This document shows, piece by piece, positions 1 to 5,262 of a stretch of 5,262 bases of DNA. A program made the translations under genes and the position numbers. The DNA comes from a bacterium (GTDB lineage Bacteria; Verrucomicrobiota; Verrucomicrobiae; Limisphaerales; J093): assembly GCA_021839785.1 (NCBI GenBank), contig JAKCAB010000032.1, positions 1 through 5,262 of the forward strand, written 5' to 3'. The notes beneath the pieces were generated by a model. The model was not told the DNA's origin and did not search any database. It saw only the letters and a list, made by a program, of their open reading frames with translations. How positions within the stretch are numbered: position 1 is the first letter of the stretch; the number at the start of each line of letters is the position of its first letter.

Positions 1-1984
1 TGGCAAGTTCGCTGACGTGCACCAACCCATCCTTGCCGGGCAGCACTTCGACGAAGCAGCCGAATTCCTTGATCGTGACGACCTTGCCACGGTAGATTTT
101 GCCCACCTCGATCTCCGCGCTCAGCGCTTCGACTTCGCGTTTGGCAATGTCCATGCCTTCGGAACTCCGGGAATAAATCTTCACCGTGCCGTCGTCCTCG
201 ATGTTGATTTCGCAGCCGGACTCGTCGCAGATGCGCTTGATGTTCTTGCCGCCAGGACCGATGAGCGCCCCGATCTTGTCCTGGTTGATCTTCAAGGTGA
301 GGATGCGCGGGGCGTACTTGCTGAGTTCCGGGCGCGGGGCGGCCAGGGTTTCGGCCATGATGGCCAGAATCTTCAGGCGGGCAACGCGGGCACGCTCGAT
401 CGCCTCGGCCATGATCTGGTGCGGCAGGCCGCGGAGCTTGAGGTCGAGCTGGAAGCCGGTGATGCCCTTCTCCGTGCCGGCGATCTTGCAATCCATGTCG
501 CAGAACGCGTCCTCCCAGCCGATGATGTCGGTCAGCAACTGGTGCCGCGCGATCGCCCCTTGCGGATTGTACTCCGTGCAGACGCCGATGCTGATCCCCG
601 CCACCGGCCGAATCAGCGGCACGCCGGCATCGAGCAAAGCCAGGCTGCCCGCACAGACCGTCGCCATCGAGGTGGACCCGTTCGATTCCATGATCTCGCT
701 GGTGATGCGGACCGCGTAAGGGAATTCCTTCAACGGCACCATCGGCTCGATGGACCGCTCCGCCAGGGCGCCGTGGCCGATCTCGCGCCGCCCCGGACCG
801 GAAATGCGGCCGGTTTCGCCGACGGAAAAATTGGGGAAGTTGTAGTGCAGAATGAACTGCTTCTCGCTCTCGCCGCCGGTGTAGGCGTCCAGTTCCTGCG
901 AATCCTCGGTCGTTCCGAGCGTGGTGAGGCACAGCGCCTGCGTCTCGCCCCGGCTGAACAAGGCCGAGCCGTGCGCGCGCGGCAACAGGCCGGCGGCGCA
1001 GGAGATGGGCCGCACTTCGTCCATGCCGCGACCGTCGAGCCGCTTGCCGTCGTTCAGGATCAGCCCGCGAACGGCCTCCTTCTGGAGGTAGTAAAACGCG
1101 TCCTTGAGCACGAACGGCGTCACCTTTTCCGCGCCGAACTTCTCGACCAGTTTCGCGCCCACCTCTTCGGTGACCTGGCGCCAGGCGGCTTCGCGGGCCA
1201 GTTTGCCCGGCGTGAGCAGCGCCGGCACCGCGCGGTCGCCCGCCAACGCCTTCGCTTCGGCGAGGATTTCGTCGGGCACCACGGTGACCTTGGCCTCGCG
1301 TTTGGGCTTGCCGACCTTTGCCCCCAGTTCCTTCTGGGCGGTGATGATCGGCTGGCAACAGGCGTGGCCGAACTGGAGTGCGGCCGCGAAGTCCGCTTCG
1401 CTGATCTCCCTGGCCGAGCCTTCGAACATGACCAACTCTGTCTCGCTGCCGACATAGACGAGATCGAGGTCGCTCTCGGCCCGCTGATTGTGGGTGGGAT
1501 TGGCCACGAACTGGCCGTTGACGCGTCCCACACGGACGGCCCCAAGCGGCCCGGCCCACGGGATGTCGCTGACCATCAGCGCCGCCGAGGCCCCGATGAT
1601 GCTGAGCACGTCCGGATCATTTTCGCTGTCGGCACTGAGCAGGATGCTCTGGACCTGCACTTCGTTGAACCAGCCTTTCGGGAACAACGGCCGGATGGGC
1701 CGGTCCGTCATGCGACAGGTGAGGATTTCCTTCTCGGTCGGCCGGCCTTCGCGTTTGAAATAGCCGCCGGGGAAGCGCCCCACCGCCGCCGCCTTCTCGC
1801 GGTAATCGACGGTGAGCGGGAAGAACTCCTGTCCCTCGCGGGGCGCGATGGCGGCCACGGCCGCCACCACGACGATGGTTTCTCCCAGTTGAACAGTGAC
1901 CGAGCCATCCGCCTGCTTGGCCAGACGACCGGTTTCGATGGTGATCTGCTGGGATCCGACTGGGATCGTTACTTTTTCTGGCAT
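1..1984 (-). CDS. pnp: Polynucleotide phosphorylase (PNPase), 3' end cut by window edge
   Basis: Phosphate-dependent 3'-to-5' exoribonuclease of the cytoplasm and the RNA degradosome, normally a trimer. 661 codons are present, and the frame runs open off the left edge. The protein begins MPEKVTIPVGSQQ. The first RNase PH core has LTVDYREK and the RNA-binding loop GGYFKREGRP (residues 73-82). An alpha-helical linker lies roughly at 240-300. The second, catalytic RNase PH core starts near LDGRGMDEVRPI (D317). It carries EDAFCDMDCK, in which D492, D498 and K500 match the catalytic D486, D492 and K494 of the E. coli enzyme. The KH domain has GPGG at 576-579. The S1 domain starts near G628 (GKIYRGKV) and is cut after about 34 residues; family members are about 700 aa. 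The ATG at 1984 is the only good start, because an in-frame stop lies upstream at 2027-2029. No clear Shine-Dalgarno precedes it. It lies 227 nt downstream of rpsO, the conserved order. The identification is near certain. Confidence 0.97.
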   Translation of the reverse strand, partial: MPEKVTIPVGSQQITIETGRLAKQADGSVTVQLGETIVVVAAVAAIAPREGQEFFPLTVDYREKAAAVGRFPGGYFKREGRPTEKEILTCRMTDRPIRPLFPKGWFNEVQVQSILLSADSENDPDVLSIIGASAALMVSDIPWAGPLGAVRVGRVNGQFVANPTHNQRAESDLDLVYVGSETELVMFEGSAREISEADFAAALQFGHACCQPIITAQKELGAKVGKPKREAKVTVVPDEILAEAKALAGDRAVPALLTPGKLAREAAWRQVTEEVGAKLVEKFGAEKVTPFVLKDAFYYLQKEAVRGLILNDGKRLDGRGMDEVRPISCAAGLLPRAHGSALFSRGETQALCLTTLGTTEDSQELDAYTGGESEKQFILHYNFPNFSVGETGRISGPGRREIGHGALAERSIEPMVPLKEFPYAVRITSEIMESNGSTSMATVCAGSLALLDAGVPLIRPVAGISIGVCTEYNPQGAIARHQLLTDIIGWEDAFCDMDCKIAGTEKGITGFQLDLKLRGLPHQIMAEAIERARVARLKILAIMAETLAAPRPELSKYAPRILTLKINQDKIGALIGPGGKNIKRICDESGCEINIEDDGTVKIYSRSSEGMDIAKREVEALSAEIEVGKIYRGKVVTIKEFGCFVEVLPGKDGLVHVSELA

Positions 1985-2137
1985 AACTACAATGAACCGC
2001 GACCCGTCGGCCTGGAGGAACTTCAGTCAGCCCCCCACCGAGGAGTTGAATGAAATTTCCCAAAGCCAACGGGTCTTGTTGTGCGCGATCGGGTTTGTAG
2101 CTGCCGAAGGGAACGACTCGCGCGGATGCCGCTCCTG

Positions 2138-2158
2138 CCTGCCAGTCCGCCCGGCAGG
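2138..2158 (-). other. Hairpin in rpsO-pnp spacer
   Basis: CCTGCC (2138-2143) and GGCAGG (2153-2158) form a 6-bp stem with a 9-nt loop. A second CTGCC (2135-2139) and GGCAG (2161-2165) offer an alternative, wider pairing. No T-run follows on the transcribed minus strand, so a simple intrinsic terminator is unlikely. In E. coli the rpsO-pnp spacer carries a terminator and an RNase III-cut stem used for PNPase autoregulation. A similar role here is inferred from position only. It could equally be part of a dispersed intergenic repeat. Confidence 0.4.
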
Positions 2159-2172
2159 TCGGCAGCGCTGGG

Positions 2173-2186
2173 GTTCGCGTGCGAAC
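2173..2186 (-). other. Small hairpin just after rpsO stop codon
   Basis: GTTCG (2173-2177) and CGAAC (2182-2186) are perfectly complementary around a 4-nt loop. An overlapping pairing, TTCGCG with CGCGAA (2174-2191), competes with it. It lies about 25 nt past the end of rpsO. It lacks a following U-tract, so it may protect or process the rpsO 3' end rather than terminate transcription. Functional status is inferred. Confidence 0.35.
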
Positions 2187-2211
2187 GCGAATCAAGAGCG
2201 CCGCCGCGCGC

Positions 2212-2469
2212 CTACCTGCGCAGCTTCAGCCGCTTGGTCACCGCCTGATACCGATCGTGATCGGTGGTCTGGAGGTAGTCCAACAGGCGTCGCCGTTGGC
2301 TGACCATCATCAGCAATCCACGGCGCGAGCTGTGGTCCTTCTTGAATTTCTGCAGATGCTCCGTCAACTGATTGATTCGGTGCGTCAACAGGGCCACCTG
2401 CACATCTGCGGACCCGGTGTCCTTCTCGTGGATGCGAAAGTCGGCGATCGTCTTGCTCTTCGATTCCAT
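2212..2469 (-). CDS. rpsO: 30S ribosomal protein S15
   Basis: Primary 16S rRNA-binding protein of the small subunit. It binds the central-domain three-way junction early in 30S assembly and contributes to bridge B4. The 85-aa product is close to the usual 88-89 aa. Signature stretches are visible: the N-terminal helix with [19 protein letters not shown] (11-29), [10 protein letters not shown] (31-40), the [21 protein letters not shown] segment (46-66; the rRNA-contacting DHSSRRGL core), and a basic C-terminus ending TKRLKLRR. The ATG at 2469 gives the family N-terminus. GGAAG sits about 14 nt upstream, which is rather far for a Shine-Dalgarno. A promoter lies close upstream, and pnp follows on the same strand. 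In E. coli S15 represses its own translation through its leader. The leader inferred here is only about 25 nt, so an E. coli-type pseudoknot is not evident. Confidence 0.97.
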   Translation of the reverse strand: MESKSKTIADFRIHEKDTGSADVQVALLTHRINQLTEHLQKFKKDHSSRRGLLMMVSQRRRLLDYLQTTDHDRYQAVTKRLKLRR

Positions 2470-2501
2470 ACCGTTCGAGTGAACTTCCAAATAGAAGCCA
2501 G

Positions 2502-2530
2502 AAAATATGGGGCGCCTGCGGAGGTGTAAA
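2502..2530 (-). promoter_or_regulatory. Sigma70-like promoter for rpsO(-pnp)
   Basis: Read on the minus strand, TTTACA (2530-2525; 5 of 6 match to TTGACA) is followed after exactly 17 nt by TATTTT (2507-2502; 4 of 6 match to TATAAT). The inferred transcript start is near 2495, which leaves a leader of about 25 nt before the rpsO ATG. It lies in the 101-bp gap after the methyltransferase stop codon, so rpsO and probably pnp need not depend on transcription from the methyltransferase gene. Not experimentally supported. Confidence 0.6.
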
Positions 2531-2570
2531 GTACTTTTCCTCGGCCTCCGCGGTCGCCAGCCCCGCCAGC

Positions 2571-3794
2571 CTAGCGGATCACCTCGAAAGCGTAGCCTTT
2601 GAGGTACTCCGTTTCCGGAATCGCCGGCAACACCGGGTGGTCCGGCGACTGTTGGAAAACCGCCACCCGCCGCAGCGTCCGTTTCGCGTCGAACGCCGCC
2701 GACAGGATTACGTCCTGGAAGGTCACGGCATCGACGTGGTGCGAGCAGCAGAAAGTCGCCAGCAACCCGCCGGGCTTCAGCAACCGTAAAGCCCGCAGGT
2801 GAATCTCCTTGTACCCGCGTAACGCGTCGCCGACGGCCGAGCGGGTCCGGGTAAACGAAGGCGGGTCCAGGATGATCGCGTCGAAGGGGGCGATGAGTTG
2901 TTCGTGCGGGCCCCGCGTCGTCCGCGCCTTGAGCCAGTCGAACACGTTCACGGCTTCGAACGAGCAGCGGTCGGCCAGGCCGTTGGCCTCGGCGTGCTTG
3001 CGGGCCGTCGCCAGCGCCTCCTCGCTCTGGTCGAGCAGGTGGACGTGCGCCGCGCCCGCCTTGGCGGCGGACAAGCCGAAACCGCCGACGAAGCTGAAGC
3101 AATCGAGCACTTGCGCGTTCGGCGTCAGGCGGATCAAGTCCGCCACGCGCGCGTGATTCACCTGTTGGTCCAGGTACAAACCGGTCTTGTGCCCGCCCAG
3201 CAAATCCACCTGGAAACGCAAGCCGTTCAGTTCCACTTCAACCTCACCCGCCAACTCACCGGCCAGCAACCCGTGCACCTCGGGCAAGCCCTCGAACCGC
3301 CGGCCGGAACTGTCGTTTCGCTCGGTGATCGCGCACGGCGCGAGCACCCGCTGGAGCACATCCGCGATCAGCGGCTTGCGCAGGTCCATCCCCAACGACG
3401 AGGTCTGGAGCACCAGCACGTCGCCGTATTGGTCCACGATCAGGCCGCTGAGCAGATCGCTCTCGGCGTTCACAACCCGAAACGAGGTGGCCCCCGGCAG
3501 GTATTTGCGACGCAGGGCGAGTGCCGCGCGGATTCGGCGCTCGAAGAACGCCGCGTCCAGCGGCTCGCGGTCGGGCGAGAGCAGCCGGACGCGGAGCTTG
3601 GACTTCGAATTATAAAAGCCCACGCCAAGGAAGCGCTGGCGGTGGTCTTTGACCTGGACGACATCGCCGTTGGTGACCGGCTGGGTGAGGCGCAGAACGC
3701 CGCCTTCGTACAACCAGGGATGGCCGGCGACCAGACGGTCAGCCTCGCCGGGGCGAACCAGGACAGTGGGGAGCGTGGAATGCGGTGACAACAT
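2571..3794 (-). CDS. rlmI: RlmI-type 23S rRNA (cytosine-C5) methyltransferase
   Basis: SAM-dependent methyltransferase of the RlmI/RlmO family (COG1092). The E. coli member makes m5C1962 in 23S rRNA. The 407 aa compare with 396 aa in E. coli. An N-terminal PUA-like RNA-binding domain covers about residues 8-75 ([20 protein letters not shown]). A central EEHEE-type segment (about 80-200) includes [20 protein letters not shown], and [11 protein letters not shown] (201-211) leads into the Rossmann domain. SAM-binding motif I is [16 protein letters not shown] (229-244). DPPSF (310-314) is motif IV, and CCSHH (349-353) carries the presumed catalytic Cys350. The protein ends [11 protein letters not shown], as usual for the family. 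The ATG at 3794 places the PUA domain correctly; no Shine-Dalgarno is seen. rpsO follows 101 bp downstream on the same strand, but has its own promoter. The exact target base is inferred from the family, and sibling enzymes can differ. Confidence 0.9.
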   Translation of the reverse strand: MLSPHSTLPTVLVRPGEADRLVAGHPWLYEGGVLRLTQPVTNGDVVQVKDHRQRFLGVGFYNSKSKLRVRLLSPDREPLDAAFFERRIRAALALRRKYLPGATSFRVVNAESDLLSGLIVDQYGDVLVLQTSSLGMDLRKPLIADVLQRVLAPCAITERNDSSGRRFEGLPEVHGLLAGELAGEVEVELNGLRFQVDLLGGHKTGLYLDQQVNHARVADLIRLTPNAQVLDCFSFVGGFGLSAAKAGAAHVHLLDQSEEALATARKHAEANGLADRCSFEAVNVFDWLKARTTRGPHEQLIAPFDAIILDPPSFTRTRSAVGDALRGYKEIHLRALRLLKPGGLLATFCCSHHVDAVTFQDVILSAAFDAKRTLRRVAVFQQSPDHPVLPAIPETEYLKGYAFEVIR

Positions 3795-3931
3795 GGTTTG
3801 TAAACAGCGTTTGGCCGGCGTGCCGGCGAACTCAGACTGCCTATCAGGCCAGAATTCGGTCTCTCTGGGAAGCTCGATATTGCTGAGTCGCGTGAATCAG
3901 GGCTGGGCTCATTCGGTTTTCCTGGGCGTTG

Positions 3932-4022
3932 GGTAGTGCCCTGGTTTGGTGGCGGCGGTGCTGCCGCACCGCCCTGCGCCGCCGCGGCGGCGCAGCCACC
4001 CATTTGAAATCGAAACACTACC
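3932..4022. repeat. Miniature palindromic element with three-way-junction fold
   Basis: The outer ends GGTAGTG (3932-3938) and CACTACC (4016-4022) are perfect 7-bp inverted repeats. Inside them GGTGGC (3948-3953) pairs with GCCACC (3995-4000). Between these arms lie two consecutive hairpins. One is GGCGGTGC (3954-3961) pairing with GCACCGCC (3966-3973) around a TGCC loop. The other is a perfect 20-bp palindrome, TGCGCCGCCG plus its complement (3975-3994). Only one base (3974) is left unpaired between the two hairpins. The arrangement resembles REP/MITE-like mobile palindromes or a cruciform. No clear target-site duplication is visible at its edges, and no transposase is nearby. The structure is seen directly; its mobility is inferred. 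Confidence 0.75.
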
Positions 4023-4037
4023 GGACGTGGCGGCGCC

Positions 4038-4066
4038 TTGACAAGGCAGGCCAACCGGGAATTTAT
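4038..4066 (+). promoter_or_regulatory. Promoter for the HTH / PTS-IIA pair
   Basis: A perfect TTGACA -35 box (4038-4043) is followed by a 17-nt spacer and ATTTAT (4061-4066; 3 of 6 match to TATAAT). TTTATC one base later, with an 18-nt spacer, is an equal alternative. Transcription would start near 4073, leaving about 42 nt of leader before the GTG at 4116. The -10 box is weak, so an activator may help, or the match may be fortuitous. Confidence 0.5.
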
Positions 4067-4115
4067 CTCCGCACTCGCCCACTCCGATGGACCCATTGGG
4101 GAATTGGGCCGGAAT

Positions 4116-4532
4116 GTGCAACTGACCATCCGCGACATTTCGGGTTTGTTGAACGTGACCGGGAAAAGCGTTTACCGCTGGATCACGGGCGGTGACGTGC
4201 TGGCTTGCCGCGTCAACGGCCGGTACCGGTTAAACCGCGCGGAAGGGCTCACCGCGCCGGCGGCGAGGAAGGTCAACATCGCCCCCAGCAGCTTCGAGGA
4301 GGCAAGCGAAGGCGCGTTACCCAACCTGGCTGCAGCGGAGCAGACAGGCGGGATCAACCAGCGCCTCGGCGGGGCGGACAAACCTTCGGCCCGGCGCGCG
4401 CCGGTCGAACCGCTTTGCCTGCGCAATGCGGTGGGCCGCGAGTTTTTGCCTCAAGCGCGCCAGGCCCGCGAATCGTTGGCGTCCACCGGCACCGGCATTG
4501 CCAGGGCGGCGAGGCAGGAGGTGTACCCTTGA
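4116..4532 (+). CDS. Excisionase/MerR-type HTH protein with truncated PTS IIA-like C-terminus
   Basis: Likely a DNA-binding regulator of 138 aa. Residues 2-43 (LTIRDISGLLNVTGKSVYRW... through RVNGRYRLNRAE) form the helix-turn-helix and wing typical of the excisionase/MerR-like HTH_17 family. Residues about 66-128 (ALPNLAAA, GGINQRLGGADKPS, VEPLCL, VGREFL, ARESLASTGTG) resemble the first half of a fructose/nitrogen-type PTS IIA domain. Where relatives typically continue into a GIAIPH motif, this protein reads IARAARQEVYP and stops. It therefore lacks the phosphorylatable His and the second half of the domain. Several expected hydrophobic positions carry P, R or Q (LPQARQARE), which suggests decay or altered function. 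I chose GTG 4116 because it gives the family N-terminus. A longer form from TTG 4038 is possible, but that codon lies inside a TTGACA promoter box. The stop overlaps the next gene's start. The domain call is from recalled patterns. Confidence 0.72.
   Translation: MQLTIRDISGLLNVTGKSVYRWITGGDVLACRVNGRYRLNRAEGLTAPAARKVNIAPSSFEEASEGALPNLAAAEQTGGINQRLGGADKPSARRAPVEPLCLRNAVGREFLPQARQARESLASTGTGIARAARQEVYP
4516..4523 (+). promoter_or_regulatory. Strong Shine-Dalgarno deciding the TTG start of the IIA gene
   Basis: AGGAGGTG is an 8-base match to the 16S anti-Shine-Dalgarno. It ends 5 nt before TTG 4529-4531, whose last two bases belong to the upstream TGA stop (4530-4532). It is the best ribosome binding site in the window and fixes the start of the downstream gene. 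It also argues that the upstream stop is a genuine gene boundary and not a sequencing frameshift. Confidence 0.75.
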
Positions 4533-4993
4533 ACTTGGCGGATTTCACGGACGCAAGCTTGGTCGTCCCCGAACTGCAGGCCGACGAGGTCGCGGGGGTC
4601 GTAGCCGAACTGGCTGGCGTGCTGGAACGAGCCGGGCATGTCCGGGACGCAAAAGCGTTCGGCCAGGAAGTGCTGCGACGCGAAGCGGTCGCCAGTGCCG
4701 CGTGGGGTTGGCAAATGGCGTTTCCGCACGCGCACATCGATGGGCTGAGGCAGCCGCGGTTCGCCTTCGGGCGGCGCGTCGAACCGGTGGCCTGGGGGGA
4801 CCGGCAGGTTCGTTCCGTCTTTCTCATTGCCGTGCCTGCGGACCAAACCGTGCCTTACCTCGCCCTGATCTCGGCGCTGGCGCGGATGAACTGCGACGCC
4901 ACGCTGCCCCACCGGCTGCTTGCGGCCGGCGACCGCCACGATCTATTGGACATTTTCCGCCAGATTCCCACCTCCGCCTCAAGGCTGCGCTAA
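4529..4993 (+). CDS. PTS EIIA(Fru/Ntr)-type phosphocarrier domain protein
   Basis: A stand-alone 154-aa cytoplasmic protein of the PTS fructose-specific/nitrogen-regulatory IIA family (PtsN/FruA-IIA-like). It accepts phosphate from HPr or NPr and passes it on, or signals by its phosphorylation state. The family layout is complete. It begins MNLADFTDASLVVPELQADE, then has the helix VAGVVAELAGVLERAGHVRD (21-40) and the LRREAV segment (49-54). The active-site motif is AFPHAHID (64-71), with His67 as the predicted phosphohistidine, followed by FAFGRR (78-83), VRSVFLIAVP (94-103) and LALISALARM (111-120). The usual STGIG before the active site is replaced by SAAWG. There are no membrane segments, so it is not a permease. 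TTG 4529 is supported by a strong ribosome binding site and by overlap with the preceding stop, implying translational coupling to the HTH gene. The phosphate acceptor is not evident from the window. Confidence 0.82.
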   Translation: MNLADFTDASLVVPELQADEVAGVVAELAGVLERAGHVRDAKAFGQEVLRREAVASAAWGWQMAFPHAHIDGLRQPRFAFGRRVEPVAWGDRQVRSVFLIAVPADQTVPYLALISALARMNCDATLPHRLLAAGDRHDLLDIFRQIPTSASRLR

Positions 4994-5029
4994 AGTCCGG
5001 CCGATGGAAGGGAGAGCAACGCCGGCAGC

Positions 5030-5064
5030 CCTGAAATTCGAAGCCTGAAACCCGAGTGCCGAGA
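5030..5064 (+). repeat. Degenerate heptamer array A (CCCGAAA-like)
   Basis: Five heptamers in perfect 7-nt register: CCTGAAA, TTCGAAG, CCTGAAA, CCCGAGT and GCCGAGA. They start 36 bp after the IIA stop codon. The units match a YCCGAAA-like consensus. That consensus is the reverse complement of the array at 5106-5165, so the two arrays face each other. Comparable degenerate heptamers are familiar from intergenic DNA of Verrucomicrobiota and Planctomycetota; that link is recalled, not tested. Confidence 0.55.
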
Positions 5065-5070
5065 ATGGCT

Positions 5071-5102
5071 TGCTCCGCGGGGCGACTGCTCCGCTGGGGG
5101 GC
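5071..5102 (+). repeat. Two-copy 16-bp direct repeat
   Basis: TGCTCCGCGGGGCGAC (5071-5086) is followed immediately by TGCTCCGCTGGGGGGC (5087-5102). The first 8 bases are identical, and most of the rest is similar and G-rich. It sits between the two heptamer arrays and may be the core of one compound repeat element. Confidence 0.5.
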
Positions 5103-5105
5103 GCT

Positions 5106-5165
5106 GCGGATTCGGGACTTTGGACTTCGGATTGCTTTCGGCATGCGGTCTGCGGATTTCGGATT
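5106..5165 (-). repeat. Degenerate heptamer array B (TCGGATT on plus strand)
   Basis: Plus-strand units are GCGGATT, CGGGACT, TTGGACT and TCGGATT, then a 4-base break GCTT (5134-5137), then TCGGCAT, GCGGTCT, GCGGATT and TCGGATT. All eight have GG at positions 3-4 and end in T, with exact 7-nt spacing except for the break. They are opposite in orientation to array A. The remaining DNA to 5262 shows no gene, clear terminator or confident promoter. Confidence 0.65.
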
Positions 5166-5262
5166 TGGAAGGGACCGAACCGATTTTAGCCCGGCCTCCG
5201 CTATTCGACTGAGAAAACGATGATTTTCCGGGGGGTCCGCTTCGCAAGTTGTTGGTAATGTG

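Larger units (their letters stand above)
3795..4115. other. Divergent intergenic region between rlmI and the HTH gene
   Basis: A 321-bp stretch without a supportable gene separates two oppositely oriented units. It contains the 3932-4022 palindromic element and a rightward promoter at 4038-4066. It also holds a repeated GCCGGC pair (3814-3819 and 3822-3827, separated by GT), which could form a small stem or a protein site near the rlmI start. No convincing -35/-10 pair for rlmI was found. The short open frames here have no recognisable protein features. Confidence 0.7.

Noticed and set aside
17..2053. A 678-codon plus-strand open frame opposite pnp
   Set aside because: It is antisense to a clearly recognisable PNPase with all catalytic motifs. 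Its translation is low-complexity A/R/G/D-rich and shows no family signature. High GC content makes such antisense frames common.
2470..3102. N-terminal extension of rpsO to a 296-residue frame
   Set aside because: Upstream of the ATG at 2469 the frame runs through the intergenic promoter and into the methyltransferase gene in another frame. S15 is complete at 85 aa.
2898..3788. A 296-codon plus-strand open frame
   Set aside because: It is the antisense shadow of the RlmI-type methyltransferase, whose PUA, SAM-binding, DPPSF and Cys motifs are intact on the other strand.
3954..3994. Intrinsic terminator for rlmI or the HTH gene
   Set aside because: It lies upstream of both divergent genes and no T-run follows either hairpin.
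4205..4528. N-terminal extension of the IIA protein into the HTH gene
   Set aside because: This part lies in an alternative frame of the HTH gene, is R/G/P-rich, and lacks similarity to anything recognisable. The ribosome binding site at 4516 and the family N-terminus support TTG 4529.
4354..4939. Minus-strand open frames opposite the IIA gene
   Set aside because: Their translations lack recognisable motifs, while the plus strand encodes a coherent IIA domain with its active-site His.
5106..5165. CRISPR array
   Set aside because: The units are 7-nt degenerate tandem repeats without spacers of constant length.

Overview
The window is high-GC bacterial DNA with five protein genes: three on the minus strand (left two thirds) and two on the plus strand (right). 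The gene families point to Verrucomicrobiota, perhaps a Pedosphaera/Limisphaera-like lineage. The clues are a helix-turn-helix plus PTS-IIA type protein followed by a stand-alone IIA protein, GTG/TTG starts, few Shine-Dalgarno sequences on the minus-strand genes, and degenerate CCGAAAT-type heptamer repeats between genes. This placement is inferred from recalled family patterns and was not tested by any search.

Minus strand, in transcription order: an RlmI-type 23S rRNA cytosine-C5 methyltransferase (3794 to 2571), ribosomal protein S15 (rpsO, 2469 to 2212), and polynucleotide phosphorylase (pnp, 1984 to beyond the left edge, cut inside its S1 domain). rpsO-pnp is the classic conserved pair. 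A good sigma70-like promoter sits just upstream of rpsO. The 227-nt rpsO-pnp spacer holds hairpins without a U-tract, so read-through and RNA-level control are more likely than termination. All three genes serve ribosome production or RNA turnover.

The divergent spacer (3795-4115) carries a striking 91-bp element (3932-4022). It has 7-bp terminal inverted repeats that enclose a perfect three-way-junction fold, and it looks like a miniature or REP-type palindromic element. A promoter with a perfect TTGACA -35 box lies 15 bp beyond it and faces right.

Plus strand: a two-gene unit. The first gene (4116-4532) encodes an excisionase/MerR-like helix-turn-helix domain followed by what reads as the first half of a PTS fructose/nitrogen-type IIA domain, ending before the phosphorylatable His. 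The second (4529-4993) starts in a TTGA overlap behind a strong AGGAGGTG ribosome binding site and encodes a complete IIA domain with its active-site His. The likely theme is a DNA-binding protein paired with a phospho-relay domain. No EI, HPr, or sugar permease genes are visible.

The right end (4994-5262) has no gene. It contains two arrays of degenerate heptamers in opposite orientations around a 16-bp direct repeat. The best candidates for something undescribed are the three-way-junction element and the split or decayed HTH-IIA / IIA pair.
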